In this document: positions 25,951-34,778 of the stretch, piece by piece
Position numbering within the stretch: position 1 is the stretch's first letter
Layout of the letters: the number at the start of each line of letters is the position of its first letter
Source of the DNA: Verrucomicrobiota bacterium
Lineage (GTDB): Bacteria; Verrucomicrobiota; Verrucomicrobiia; Methylacidiphilales; UBA1321
Length of the DNA: 60,213 nucleotides
Assembly: GCA_013286145.1 (NCBI GenBank)
Contig: JABDGH010000009.1
Location: forward strand, 1-60,213
Direction: 5' to 3'
Notes under the pieces: generated by a model
What the model was told of the DNA's origin: nothing
Database searches by the model: none
The model's input: only the letters and a program-made list of their open reading frames with translations
Position numbers and translations under genes: made by a program

Positions 25951-27102
25951 TCAGGTGAATAGATCGAGATTTTTTGCGCGCAGGGCATCACGCGCGGCCC
26001 AGACGGTATCTTCGTAGGCGTGATGTTGTCCCGACAATACTTCCGCCACGGAAATGGGTTGTCCGGTATGCGCCGATTCGAGGCTGGCATAGACAATTGC
26101 TTCCGCCTCCAGGGCGCGGGCGGGCGTACTGATGACCGCCGCCTTGGGATCGCGGATCAGTTGAATCAACTCGAGGAAACTGTGCGCGAATGGATCAAGC
26201 GGCAGGTTCGAGTCTTCTGCGGGCACAGGCAGAGGCGTCGGCGTCTTGGAACCGCTCACAGTATAATTTGGGCCGTGCAGGCTGCCGCGTTCACCCCAAA
26301 CTTGCACATGCCAATGCCCCTGGCCACGACCGCCGCTCATCACGCTCCACTGGCAGATCAGCCCCGATTCAAATTCCAGCATCGCACCGGCCACATCCTC
26401 CGTGTCCACCGGAATTTCTCCCCAGCGTTCATTGCGACGCAAGGGTTCCAATTGACGAGTCCGCGCGTAGGCCGTGCGACAGGAACCGAAGGCTTCCAGC
26501 ATCCAGTGAGTGCGATGGACGCCATGATCGATAAACCAGCCCGCGCCCGCGTAACCCTTGAGATGTCTCCACGGCGTCATGAAAAAACCGCCCTCCAAGT
26601 CGATCACCGCCTGGTCGATCATAAAAACAGGTCGTCCGATCTCTTTGCCCGCACGGAGCCATTGAATGGTATTTCGGTTTGCGCGCCCCAGCACGGACGG
26701 TTCCGAAACGACGAGGGGAACGCCCGTTTCAGTTGCCAGTTCGACGATCCTGCGACCGTCGCGAAGGCCAAGTCCAATCGGTTTCTGCAATTGCACGGGG
26801 ATTCCCGCGTGTAGGAATGCCTCCGTAATTTCCAAATGCAGATGATGCGGCACCAGGATGCTGGCGATGTCGGGCCGTTGCGGTCCTTTTAGCAACTCGC
26901 GATAATCGGTCACCACCACCGGGCTGGGATTTTCCAGTGAGGCCGTTTCCTTGACCCAGGCTTCCGCGCGTTCGGGGAAAGGATCGCATACAGCGGAAAG
27001 GAGAAGTTCAGGCGCGCCGGGTTGTTCACGCAAAGCGCGCAAACCCTTGAGATGATCTTTGGCAATCTGGCCGCAACCGATAAAGGCAACTCGTAAGGGC
27101 AT
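25951..27102 (-). CDS. Gfo/Idh/MocA-family oxidoreductase
   Basis: A 383-residue NAD(P)-dependent oxidoreductase: Rossmann fold at the N-terminus (LRVAFIGCGQIAKDHLKGL), then LVPHHLHLEITEAFLHAGIPVQLQKPIG with the conserved EKP-type motif changed to QKP, and a C-terminal alpha/beta substrate domain with WFIDHGVHRTHWMLEAFG (catalytic His pair). Such enzymes act on sugars or inositols. The Glu-to-Gln change in the EKP motif is worth noting. Start at ATG 27102; the frame is open 64 codons further, into cusA, but the N-terminus would then be non-family. Confidence 0.87.
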   Translation of the reverse strand: MPLRVAFIGCGQIAKDHLKGLRALREQPGAPELLLSAVCDPFPERAEAWVKETASLENPSPVVVTDYRELLKGPQRPDIASILVPHHLHLEITEAFLHAGIPVQLQKPIGLGLRDGRRIVELATETGVPLVVSEPSVLGRANRNTIQWLRAGKEIGRPVFMIDQAVIDLEGGFFMTPWRHLKGYAGAGWFIDHGVHRTHWMLEAFGSCRTAYARTRQLEPLRRNERWGEIPVDTEDVAGAMLEFESGLICQWSVMSGGRGQGHWHVQVWGERGSLHGPNYTVSGSKTPTPLPVPAEDSNLPLDPFAHSFLELIQLIRDPKAAVISTPARALEAEAIVYASLESAHTGQPISVAEVLSGQHHAYEDTVWAARDALRAKNLDLFT

Positions 27103-27137
27103 AAACTTATTCTCTATGGGACGACCGGCAACCAATG

Positions 27138-30100
27138 TCAAATCCCGGTTTCTTTCGCGGGCAGGTGACGGCTGCGCCAAAAGACATAAAGAACGGGATA
27201 GAGGAGCAGTCCGAGGATGGCCGATGTGACCACGCCGCCGATCATTGGCGCAGCGATGCGTTTCATCATTTCCGAACCCGAGCCGTTGCTCCACATAATG
27301 GGCAGCAGGCCGAAAAGAATGGCGGCCATCGTCATCATTTTGGGACGAATGCGCTGCACGGCACCTTCCTTTACAGCGGCGATAAGATCGGAAAAGTTAT
27401 TCATGGCACCTCGTGCCACGCGGTCATCATAGGCCTGGTCCAGGTAGATCAACATCACCACGCCGGTTTCGGCATCAATTCCCGCCAGTGCGATCAAGCC
27501 GACCGCAACCGCTACGCTGAACTGGTATCCGCATAAATAGAGCAGCCAAAAAGCACCGACCAGGGAAAATGGCACCGCCAAAAGTACGATGCCAGTTTTC
27601 ACAATGGAGCGCGTATTCACATACAAAAGCAGGACGATGATGAGCAGCGTAAAGGGAATGATGACCAGAAGCCGCGATTCGACCTGTTGCAATTGTTCGA
27701 ATGAACCGGCCCATTCCCAATAGACGCCCTGCGGTGGATGCACCATCTGGCGCAGGCGTTCCCCGGCCTTTTGCACGTAACCGCCGAAGTCGCTCGCCGT
27801 CGTATCGACTGAAACGTAAGCCGCCAGTTGCCCGTTTTCGCTGCGAATTTCGGGCGGGCCGCTCGAAAATTGGATGGAAGCGAGTTCGGAAAGAGGTATC
27901 TGGGCACCTCCCGGAATCGACACGGGAATCTGCCGGATCGCGGACACATTATCGCGAAAATCGCGGGCCAGGCGCACACTGATGGGATAGCGTTCTCGAC
28001 CCTCGACGGTATAGCCGATTGTATTTCCTCCGATGGCCGTCTCCACGATTTGATTGATGTCGCCAACGCTGAGACCATAACGCGCGATGACTTCGCGGTC
28101 GGGTTTGATGTCGAGATAACGTCCGCCTTCGGAACGCTCGGCAAAGACGCTGCGTGTCTCCGGAAAATCCTTGAGCGCCTGTTCAATTTGTTGCCCAGTC
28201 TCGGCGATGTCGTGAATGTTCGGGCCATAAACCCGCAACCCGAGATTTGAGCGAAAACCGGTGGTCAACATTTCCGTGCGCGTCTGGATCGGCATCCAGA
28301 TCACGCTGGCCATGCCCGGCGTGCGGACACGATCCTGAATTTCCGCCTGAAGTTTTTCCCAGGTCATGCCGGGCCGCCACTCACTCGGTTGCTTCACTTG
28401 AATTGTGGTCTCAAACATGGAGAGAGGCGCCGGATCAGTCGCTGTCTCGGCCTGGCCTGCCTTGCCGAAGACGGTGAGGAATTCCGGGATCTGTTTCAGG
28501 CGCACATTTTGCTCATGCAAGATGCGTGACGCTTCCTGAATCGCCAAGCCGTTGGGGGCCGTCGGCATGAAAAGAATATCTCCTTCATTAAGTGGCGGCA
28601 TGAACTCACTGCCCAAATTCAGGACGGGAATGATCGTGAGCATCAGGATGATCAGCGAGATTCCCAAGACAAGCCTGCGACCCCGCAGAACCCAATCGAC
28701 GACGGGCCGGTACAACGCGATGAGAATGCGATTGATCGGATTGTGCGCCTCCGGGGTAATGTGTCCCCGAATGAGAAATACCATTAACACTGGCACCAGC
28801 GTGATGGAGAGAAGCGCGGCAAAAAACATCGCGAAGGTTTTCGTGAAGGCTAGGGGCTGAAAAAGACGCCCGGCTTGTCCCTCCAGCGTAAATACCGGGA
28901 CAAACGAAACGGTGATGACCAGGAGTGAAAAAAAGAGGGGCCGTCCCATCTTCCGTGCAGCACGAAGAATCGCGTCGATGCGTTGGGGGTTGGTCGGTTC
29001 CCCGCCGCGAACCGTGTGCTCATGTTCGAGTTCCTTGTGCGCGCTTTCGATCATGATGATCGCCGCATCGACCATGGCCCCGATGGCTATCGCAATGCCA
29101 CCGAGCGACATGATATTCGCGGTGAGATGCATCGCGGCAAATGGAATAAAAGAGAGCAACACCGCAGTGGGTAGCATGATGATCGCCACGAGGGCGCTGC
29201 GCAGATGCCAGAGAAAAAATATACAAACGAGACTGACAATGATGCTTTCCTCGATCAGCTTCCACCTTAGCGTATCGATGGAGCGTAGGATTAATTTTGA
29301 TCGATCATAGACAGGAACGATCTTCACGCCGGGAGGTAGCGACGGCTTTATCCGATCCAGTTTCTGCTTCACGCGCTCGATGACCGAGAGGGCGTTTTCG
29401 CCGAAGCGCATGACGACAATGCCGCCTACTGTTTCGCCTTGTCCGTTGAACTCGGCAATCCCTTCACGGAAATCGGGTCCGAGTTCGACCGTTCCAATCT
29501 GCTCCACGGTGATCGGCGTGCCAACCTTGGAAGCCTTCAACACGATGTGTCGAATATCGTCGAGGGAACGGATGTAGCCTTCGCCGCGAATGTAATATTC
29601 CGCGGTGGAGACCTCAAAGGATTTTCCACCCACCTCCATGTTGCTTTTTCGCACGGCATCGACAACATCGCCGAGGTTGATTCCATAATTGATCAACTTG
29701 TTGGGGTCAACATTGACCTGGTATTGCTTCACGAATCCACCGATGCTGGCCACTTCCGCCACGCCTTTGACGGAGCCGAGGGCGTATTTTAGATTCCAGT
29801 CCTGCAGACTGCGTAATTGCGCGAGATTGTTGTGGCCGGTTTCATCAACCAGTGCGTATTGAAAAATCCAGCCCACGCCGGTCGCATCGGGACCCAGTGT
29901 CGGAGAGACATCCGGCGGCAGGGAGCCACGCGTGCTATTGAGATATTCCAGGACCCGCGAACGCGCCCAGTAGATATCGGTTCCATCCTCAAAAATGACG
30001 TAAACAAAAGATCTTCCCATCATGGAAAGTCCCCGCACGGCCTTCACTTTGGGTGCGCCAAGAAAGCGGCTCGTAATCGGATAGGTGATCTGATCCTCGA

Positions 30101-30332
30101 TCAATGCCGGGTTGCGCCCCTCCCAATTCGTATAAACAATCACCTGGGTATCGGAGAGATCGGGAATCGCATCGAGCGAAATATGTGCGAGCGCGTAGAT
30201 TCCGCAACTGGCCGCCATCAGGGTCAGCAGCCCGATCAAAAAAGAATTACGCCCGCTCAAGTCGGTGATTTTTTCAATCAGGCCCGTGGGACCTTCCAAA
30301 GAATCTGAAATCTTCACGGATGAGTTCCCCAT
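27138..30332 (-). CDS. cusA: Heavy-metal efflux RND pump, CusA/CzcA type
   Basis: A 1064-residue inner-membrane proton antiporter of the HME-RND group, exporting Cu/Ag or Zn/Co/Cd through a tripartite complex. It has the first transmembrane helix (about 27-48), two large periplasmic domains, and the HME signature GGIAIAIGAMVDAAIIMIE near residue 410 with the proton-relay Asp, followed by the EHEHTVRGGEPTNPQRIDAI loop. Metal choice cannot be fixed from sequence, though the neighbouring HMBD adaptor suggests Cu/Ag. It overlaps cusB by 19 bp. No outer-membrane channel gene is in this cluster. Confidence 0.94.
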   Translation of the reverse strand: MGNSSVKISDSLEGPTGLIEKITDLSGRNSFLIGLLTLMAASCGIYALAHISLDAIPDLSDTQVIVYTNWEGRNPALIEDQITYPITSRFLGAPKVKAVRGLSMMGRSFVYVIFEDGTDIYWARSRVLEYLNSTRGSLPPDVSPTLGPDATGVGWIFQYALVDETGHNNLAQLRSLQDWNLKYALGSVKGVAEVASIGGFVKQYQVNVDPNKLINYGINLGDVVDAVRKSNMEVGGKSFEVSTAEYYIRGEGYIRSLDDIRHIVLKASKVGTPITVEQIGTVELGPDFREGIAEFNGQGETVGGIVVMRFGENALSVIERVKQKLDRIKPSLPPGVKIVPVYDRSKLILRSIDTLRWKLIEESIIVSLVCIFFLWHLRSALVAIIMLPTAVLLSFIPFAAMHLTANIMSLGGIAIAIGAMVDAAIIMIESAHKELEHEHTVRGGEPTNPQRIDAILRAARKMGRPLFFSLLVITVSFVPVFTLEGQAGRLFQPLAFTKTFAMFFAALLSITLVPVLMVFLIRGHITPEAHNPINRILIALYRPVVDWVLRGRRLVLGISLIILMLTIIPVLNLGSEFMPPLNEGDILFMPTAPNGLAIQEASRILHEQNVRLKQIPEFLTVFGKAGQAETATDPAPLSMFETTIQVKQPSEWRPGMTWEKLQAEIQDRVRTPGMASVIWMPIQTRTEMLTTGFRSNLGLRVYGPNIHDIAETGQQIEQALKDFPETRSVFAERSEGGRYLDIKPDREVIARYGLSVGDINQIVETAIGGNTIGYTVEGRERYPISVRLARDFRDNVSAIRQIPVSIPGGAQIPLSELASIQFSSGPPEIRSENGQLAAYVSVDTTASDFGGYVQKAGERLRQMVHPPQGVYWEWAGSFEQLQQVESRLLVIIPFTLLIIVLLLYVNTRSIVKTGIVLLAVPFSLVGAFWLLYLCGYQFSVAVAVGLIALAGIDAETGVVMLIYLDQAYDDRVARGAMNNFSDLIAAVKEGAVQRIRPKMMTMAAILFGLLPIMWSNGSGSEMMKRIAAPMIGGVVTSAILGLLLYPVLYVFWRSRHLPAKETGI

Positions 30333-31681
30333 GTTTTGAGCACACCCTGAATCCGGCTTTCCGCATCGATCAGGAAATTCGCGCTCGAGATGATGCGGTC
30401 TCCCTCATTCAAACCGGAAAGCACTTCGTAATAATCACCCGAGTGCGCGCCCACATGAATTTCGCGGGGCTCGAGTTGCCCGCCTCCATGATCGACAAAG
30501 ACAATGTATTTGTCTCCGGTAGGCACAACGGCCCTGGAAGAAATACTAAGACTTTCGCCAATCGGTACTTCGCCGGAAACCTCGGCGAAAAGACCGGGAT
30601 GAAACATGTGTTCTTTATCCGACAGGACGATCCGCGCCATGATACGCCGTTCCTGTTCATTCACATGCGGATCGAGAAAGCTGATTTCTCCGATCGCAAC
30701 GTGCTGTGGCATGGATGGAAAGGAGACCGCCATTCTCTGTCCCACGTTGATGTAAGGAGCTTCGCTTTCAGGAAATTGCGCGGTAATCCAGACTTGGCTG
30801 TGATTGGCAAGTTGCAGGAGCGATTGCCCCGCTTCAAAGCGCATTCCCTCCACCGCTTTCTTCATGTGAACGTAGCCGTCAAACGGGGCCAGCACATCAA
30901 AACTGCCGGAGAGTCCGTGACCGGTACGGAGATCGACTTCGTTCGTGCTCAACGCGAATTTTTCCAGGTCGGCAATCTGGCCCTCGGATAAATCCCACAC
31001 GCGAATGCGCGCGCGCATGAGTCCCAATTTATTGTCCAAGGCGAAACTATTATTAGGCTCCATCGTCGGCGTTCTTTTCCAGGCCCGATAAGCACGGATG
31101 TAGTCCGTTTGCGCGGCAAGCCAACCCTCGCACAGCACCCGCATGAGAGGCTCTCCCTTGTGAAAGGTTTTTCCCTCGTAATTGGCATAGAGCTTTTCGA
31201 TGTAACCGGCCCCGGCCTTTATGTTGATATCGCGCAGGGTCGATTCATCAATTTCTGCCCGCGCCGGAGCGCGAAGCGTTCGGGTCAAAACACGCTTGGT
31301 AACCACTTCGGTGGTCGCTCCGATTTCCTGCAAGCGTTCTGGTGCGACATTGATCCTGCCGTTGGAAGTATCCACGGAATCTACCGCCACCACTGCCGGA
31401 GCCACGTTGGTTGCGGTACTGGAATCGGTGTTTGTCGCGGCGGGATTTTTCATCACAGGCACCAAACCCATGCCACAAACCGGACATTTTCCGTGCGGAT
31501 CCTGGGATCGGACAAACGTATGCATGGTGCAGGTGTAATAGGCGACGTTGGTGTCCGTGGTTTGAGTTAGCGGAACTGAACGCGAGCAGGCGGAAAGCGT
31601 CAGCAGTGAAAGCCCAAGCAGGGCTTGCCGACGATTGAGATGAGATTGACAGGTTGTTAAAAATTGTTGAATGAGAGACAT
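30314..31681 (-). CDS. cusB: RND adaptor lipoprotein with heavy-metal-binding domain, CusB type
   Basis: A 455-residue periplasmic adaptor. A lipoprotein signal (LLGLSLLTLSAC, Cys32) is followed by a heavy-metal-binding domain with YTCTMHTFVRSQDPHGKCPV and CGMGLVPV (about 48-76; three Cys plus Met/His ligands), then the membrane-fusion barrel and hairpin (NVAPERLQEIGATTEVV; LFAEVSGEVPIGESL). It links CusA to an outer-membrane channel and may hand metal over. The ATG at 31681 is chosen over an in-frame upstream site because of the good Shine-Dalgarno sequence at 31689-31693. Confidence 0.93.
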   Translation of the reverse strand: MSLIQQFLTTCQSHLNRRQALLGLSLLTLSACSRSVPLTQTTDTNVAYYTCTMHTFVRSQDPHGKCPVCGMGLVPVMKNPAATNTDSSTATNVAPAVVAVDSVDTSNGRINVAPERLQEIGATTEVVTKRVLTRTLRAPARAEIDESTLRDINIKAGAGYIEKLYANYEGKTFHKGEPLMRVLCEGWLAAQTDYIRAYRAWKRTPTMEPNNSFALDNKLGLMRARIRVWDLSEGQIADLEKFALSTNEVDLRTGHGLSGSFDVLAPFDGYVHMKKAVEGMRFEAGQSLLQLANHSQVWITAQFPESEAPYINVGQRMAVSFPSMPQHVAIGEISFLDPHVNEQERRIMARIVLSDKEHMFHPGLFAEVSGEVPIGESLSISSRAVVPTGDKYIVFVDHGGGQLEPREIHVGAHSGDYYEVLSGLNEGDRIISSANFLIDAESRIQGVLKTWGTHP

Positions 31682-31687
31682 AATCCG

Positions 31688-31694
31688 ACCTCCG
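31688..31694 (-). promoter_or_regulatory. Shine-Dalgarno sequence of cusB
   Basis: On the minus strand CGGAGGT lies 7 nt before ATG 31681. It decides the start of cusB, and is notable because most genes here lack such a site. Confidence 0.7.
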
Positions 31695-31760
31695 TGAAGG
31701 TTGTTTGAGACGACGAACCTGCGACCAAAAAGGCAGGTGTTAATGAAACGAAGTCGGAAT

Positions 31761-32168
31761 CTAGATGAGCCAGAGGCGCAGAACAGCCTGAGGCGAATCA
31801 CCGCCAAATGGCAGCAAAGCATGGAGTTCCCGGCGATACAGTGTCGAAATTAAAATCCGGTTAATATCTTTGATCGGAACCAGGGTAAAGAGAGAAAAAT
31901 CGACGCGTGGAGAAGGCGACAACGCGGTCCTTACGGAAATGCGTTCATTGGCAGGCGGAACCTGGGCAACCTGACACGTTTGGCCACACGCCTGTGGCGA
32001 ATGACAACAACAAGCCATATGACAACCCTTGCAACAAGACTTCGTTGTGTGGGATTGCCCTGCGGCAAAAGCAGGCTGCGGCATGGAGGTGCCCAGCACC
32101 AACAGAACCATGAAGATGGAAACAAGGGTCTTAAAATGCGCTGCCACAATATTCAACATTATACCCAT
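31761..32168 (-). CDS. Cys/His-rich exported protein of the Cus operon
   Basis: A 135-residue protein with a signal peptide (about 1-36, ending QPAFAAG) and a cysteine-dense segment SCCKGCHMACCCHSPQACGQ (about 44-63) continuing TCQ, nine Cys and two His in 23 residues. The remainder is basic. It is the first gene of the metal-efflux set, 79 bp before cusB, so a periplasmic metal buffer or sensor role is inferred. ATG codon 4 is an alternative start. The IS1-like element lies 32 bp upstream of its start. Confidence 0.72.
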   Translation of the reverse strand: MGIMLNIVAAHFKTLVSIFMVLLVLGTSMPQPAFAAGQSHTTKSCCKGCHMACCCHSPQACGQTCQVAQVPPANERISVRTALSPSPRVDFSLFTLVPIKDINRILISTLYRRELHALLPFGGDSPQAVLRLWLI

Positions 32169-32192
32169 AACTTATTTTAAGTCCAGCTATGG

Positions 32193-32200
32193 GAATAAGA
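32193..32200. repeat. Target-site duplication, left copy
   Basis: GAATAAGA immediately precedes the left inverted repeat and is repeated directly after the right one (34794-34801). Eight bp fits IS1-family insertion (8-9 bp). Confidence 0.92.
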
Positions 32201-32216
32201 GGTAGTGGCTCAGTTT
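32201..32216 (+). repeat. Left terminal inverted repeat
   Basis: GGTAGTGGCTCAGTTT, exact reverse complement of 34778-34793. Confidence 0.95.
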
Positions 32217-32245
32217 GAAAAACGTTTGTCCTTAAGCGGTTAAGC

Positions 32246-32488
32246 ATGGTAGATTCCGGCATGGCCAAAAAATCTATTCCAAGGGACGCGAACCAGCTTG
32301 CCAAGTACATCGTGGATTTGTCCACGAGAGAAACGCCGGAGACAGTCAAAAACCCTGCTGCCGTCGCGCTTGGAAGGCTGGGAGGCTTGAAAGGTGGTAA
32401 GGCTAGGGCTGAGAGTCTTTCCGCTTCTAAGCGGCGGGAGATTGCGAAGGTTGCGGCTCAGAAGCGATGGGAGAAACCTCGACTTTAG
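32246..32488 (+). CDS. Small basic KGG-type cargo protein
   Basis: An 80-residue basic protein; ATG at 32261 (MAKKSIPRDANQL) is an alternative start. The second half AAVALGRLGGLKGGKARAES followed by LSASKRREIAKVAAQKRW is a Gly-Gly/Lys-rich pattern seen in many short bacterial proteins of unknown function. DNA or RNA binding is plausible from charge. It is convergent with, and overlaps by 62 bp, the 3' end of the ClpP-like gene. Confidence 0.65.
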   Translation: MVDSGMAKKSIPRDANQLAKYIVDLSTRETPETVKNPAAVALGRLGGLKGGKARAESLSASKRREIAKVAAQKRWEKPRL

Positions 32489-33614
32489 CGGATTCTGATT
32501 CGAGCATTTGCCTCATGTTTGGAAGAGAGCTTCCGGGAACTTCATCGACAAAACCAAGCCAATATGCCTCTTGCGGTTGAAAGGTATAGTCAGCGGTTTG
32601 TAGTATTCTGCATAAAGAAACCGTAAAATACCAAAGCGGTTGAATCGGCTTAACGGCATGTTGGTATAGCCATTTTCGCTTGTTCTCCTCGGTTTCATTT
32701 AACCCTTTGTACGCTTGTTGAAGGTCATCTGAGAGCAGAAGTTCGCCAAACATGTCCATGAGGTCTCCTAAGTCCTTTTTTGGGTTACCCCAAAAGAAAT
32801 CCGTAAGCAGGCTAAAGTCTTGTGTAACTTCTTCTAACCCATAACGGCTTAGAAGCCATTCCGTCCGATCATCCGAATGTTTGCGCAGTTTATATTTCAA
32901 AATTGCCTGAAAAATCGTCGCCTCAATCTGGCTCTGCGTGTACGCCGAAATATTTTTGATCCGCTTCATTGACTTATCCACGGATATGTTTAGCTCTTCG
33001 ATAATTTTTTGCTTGTCGTGAGCTGCCCGAACTGCCTTTTGGTTCGCAGGACTCAAATTCTTCCTTAGAGCAAGCAGCAACCCCTTGAGTGATTCGCTAT
33101 GGGTCGTGGTGGAATTTCTGTAGGCTGCAAATTCTTGATGTAGCTGGGATATTCTTAGTATAAATCTAGAAAATGCATCGCGAGCTAATCGAATTGCATA
33201 AAATTCATTCGATTCTTGTAAATTAGTTGCCAACAAATGTGCGTCCTCAACTGTAAGCATCGCGTCAGGGTCTTGGCGGACGCCGTGAAATAAAATTTCT
33301 GTATGACCATAGGCGTATGCGTAATCTCCTAACGCGAGAAAGTCTGCCGCTGCGCTTGCCGCAATCCCAGTGACAACCGTAATAAGCCTACATCTTTTAC
33401 CCTCTGGATTTGATGCCTTAACCAATCTGCGAATTGTGTGGGCATGAGAAGTAGACCCTCCTGGACTGTCGATATAAACCGTAATGGGATCGTCTCCAGC
33501 GAACCGCAGTTCATTAAGCGTTGGCGTTACTTTGTTAACCAAATCTTGGTTAATCACGCCCGTCAGATAAATGCATCGAGATGGGTTTTCGCGATAGTTT
33601 TTATCAGCCCCCAT
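32427..33614 (-). CDS. ClpP-fold serine-protease-like protein with helical extension
   Basis: A 395-residue protein. Residues ~12-115 follow ClpP: RCIYLTGVINQDLVNKVTPT, ITVYIDSPGGSTSHAHTIRR, ITVVTGIAASAAADFLALG (nucleophile candidate Ser87 in the AAS turn), and YGHTEILFHGV (His110). This is the layout of ATP-independent ClpP/SDH-type proteases. The C-terminal ~280 residues are mostly helical with no family I know. No Clp ATPase gene is nearby. It is transposon cargo; a role in transposition, host defence or stress cannot be told from sequence. Confidence 0.75.
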   Translation of the reverse strand: MGADKNYRENPSRCIYLTGVINQDLVNKVTPTLNELRFAGDDPITVYIDSPGGSTSHAHTIRRLVKASNPEGKRCRLITVVTGIAASAAADFLALGDYAYAYGHTEILFHGVRQDPDAMLTVEDAHLLATNLQESNEFYAIRLARDAFSRFILRISQLHQEFAAYRNSTTTHSESLKGLLLALRKNLSPANQKAVRAAHDKQKIIEELNISVDKSMKRIKNISAYTQSQIEATIFQAILKYKLRKHSDDRTEWLLSRYGLEEVTQDFSLLTDFFWGNPKKDLGDLMDMFGELLLSDDLQQAYKGLNETEENKRKWLYQHAVKPIQPLWYFTVSLCRILQTADYTFQPQEAYWLGFVDEVPGSSLPNMRQMLESESAKVEVSPIASEPQPSQSPAA

Positions 33615-33629
33615 AAGCCCCTAGTTCTC

Positions 33630-33833
33630 TTATTTGTGAGATGCGATGGCAAATCTCTGAAACCGGCTTGGAAAGCGACATTCAGTTTCTGAGTTTGAGT
33701 CACGACTCTTTTTAGAGGTAATGGCGGCGAAAAACGCGTTTGTATCGCCTTTGAAGTCTCGCACAATGGTGCGAATAACGCGCTTAGCTTTATCTTCTGC
33801 TGATGGACTGGAAGGAAGTTGCACAGTATCCAT
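33630..33833 (-). CDS. Small cargo protein upstream of ClpP-like gene
   Basis: A 67-residue protein MDTVQLPSSPSAEDKAKRVI... with a plausible amphipathic helix (AEDKAKRVIRTIVRDFKGDT) and a polar, Ser/Arg-rich tail. It ends 15 bp before the ClpP-like start, on the same strand, suggesting a two-gene unit. TTG 33839 would add two residues. A -35/-10-like pair lies just upstream (33840-33868). I do not recognise it, and overlapping frames weaken the call. Confidence 0.45.
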   Translation of the reverse strand: MDTVQLPSSPSAEDKAKRVIRTIVRDFKGDTNAFFAAITSKKSRDSNSETECRFPSRFQRFAIASHK

Positions 33834-33839
33834 GGACAA

Positions 33840-33868
33840 AACCTACGGCCTAGACCGTTTTTTGTCAA
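33840..33868 (-). promoter_or_regulatory. Putative promoter for cargo genes
   Basis: On the minus strand TTGACA (33863-33868), a 17-bp spacer and TAGGTT (33840-33845). The -10 is poor (3/6), and the ATG follows after only 6 nt, which would give a leaderless transcript. Confidence 0.35.
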
Positions 33869-33950
33869 AGCTGATTAACTATCCATCCATCAAGATAAGA
33901 GGATTTAAAATAGTGCTTGACCGCTCAAGCATACGTGCTACTTTGAATTT

Positions 33951-34778
33951 ATGAACAAGATTTCCTCCTCTGATCGCGTTAGAATCGTTGCCTGTCTTAT
34001 CGAAGGCAATTCGATCCGCTCTACGAGTCGCATGACGGGTATCGCCCGCAATACAGTCGATAAACTCCTCTGTGATTTGGGTCGTGCCTGCTCTGAATAT
34101 CAGGATAAGACCTTTCGTAATCTCTCCTGCAAGCGTCTCCAGTGCGACGAAATCTGGTCTTTTGTGGGAGCTAAAGAGTGCAACATTCCCAAAGAAGAAA
34201 AGCAAACAGGGCGTGGTGATGTCTGGACATGGATTGCGATTGATCCCGAAACGAAACTTGTTCCCTGTTGGTTTGTTGGCAATCGGGATGCAGAAGCCGC
34301 TTACCATTTCATGCACGATCTCGCGGGACGCCTCGCTAATCGCGTCCAGATGACCACTGACGGCTTTCGTCCCTATCTCCGTGCCGTTGAAGATGCTTTT
34401 GGTACTGAGATCGACTTCGCTCAATTGGTGAAGATTTACGGCAAGTCTTACAACAATACGCCAGAAGCCCGTTACAGCCCGGCACAGTGCATGGGCGCAC
34501 GTAAAGCGAAGATTCTTGGCAAGCCTGATTACGCGCACGTTTCCACGAGCATTTGCGAACGCCAGAATTTGACCATGAGGATGTCAATGCGCCGCTTTAC
34601 GCGCCTGACAAATGCCTTTTCAAAGAAGATTGAGAACCACGAACACGCAATTGCTCTTCATTACATGAACTACAATTTCTGCCGGATTCATTCCAGTCTT
34701 CGTGTTACCCCGGCAATGGAAGCGGGTATCTCTCAAAAAGTTTGGGAATTGGAAGATGTTGTAGCTTTGTTAGATTGA
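33951..34778 (+). CDS. IS1-family DDE transposase
   Basis: A 275-residue transposase in one frame (no frameshift as in classical insA-insB). An N-terminal helix-turn-helix (about 8-45) precedes the catalytic core: Asp66 in QCDEIWSFVG, Asp137 in TTDGFRPY, and Glu203 in CERQNLTMRMSMRRFTRLTN, followed by FSKK and HYMNYNFCRIHSSL. These are the family hallmarks. It catalyses cut or copy of the element's 16-bp ends. The stop codon TGA overlaps the first base of the right inverted repeat. Confidence 0.95.
   Translation: MNKISSSDRVRIVACLIEGNSIRSTSRMTGIARNTVDKLLCDLGRACSEYQDKTFRNLSCKRLQCDEIWSFVGAKECNIPKEEKQTGRGDVWTWIAIDPETKLVPCWFVGNRDAEAAYHFMHDLAGRLANRVQMTTDGFRPYLRAVEDAFGTEIDFAQLVKIYGKSYNNTPEARYSPAQCMGARKAKILGKPDYAHVSTSICERQNLTMRMSMRRFTRLTNAFSKKIENHEHAIALHYMNYNFCRIHSSLRVTPAMEAGISQKVWELEDVVALLD

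Noticed and set aside
33721-33954. 77-codon plus-strand frame before the transposase
   Set aside because: It overlaps the better small minus-strand frame (33630-33833), overlaps the transposase start, and has no domain or start signal.
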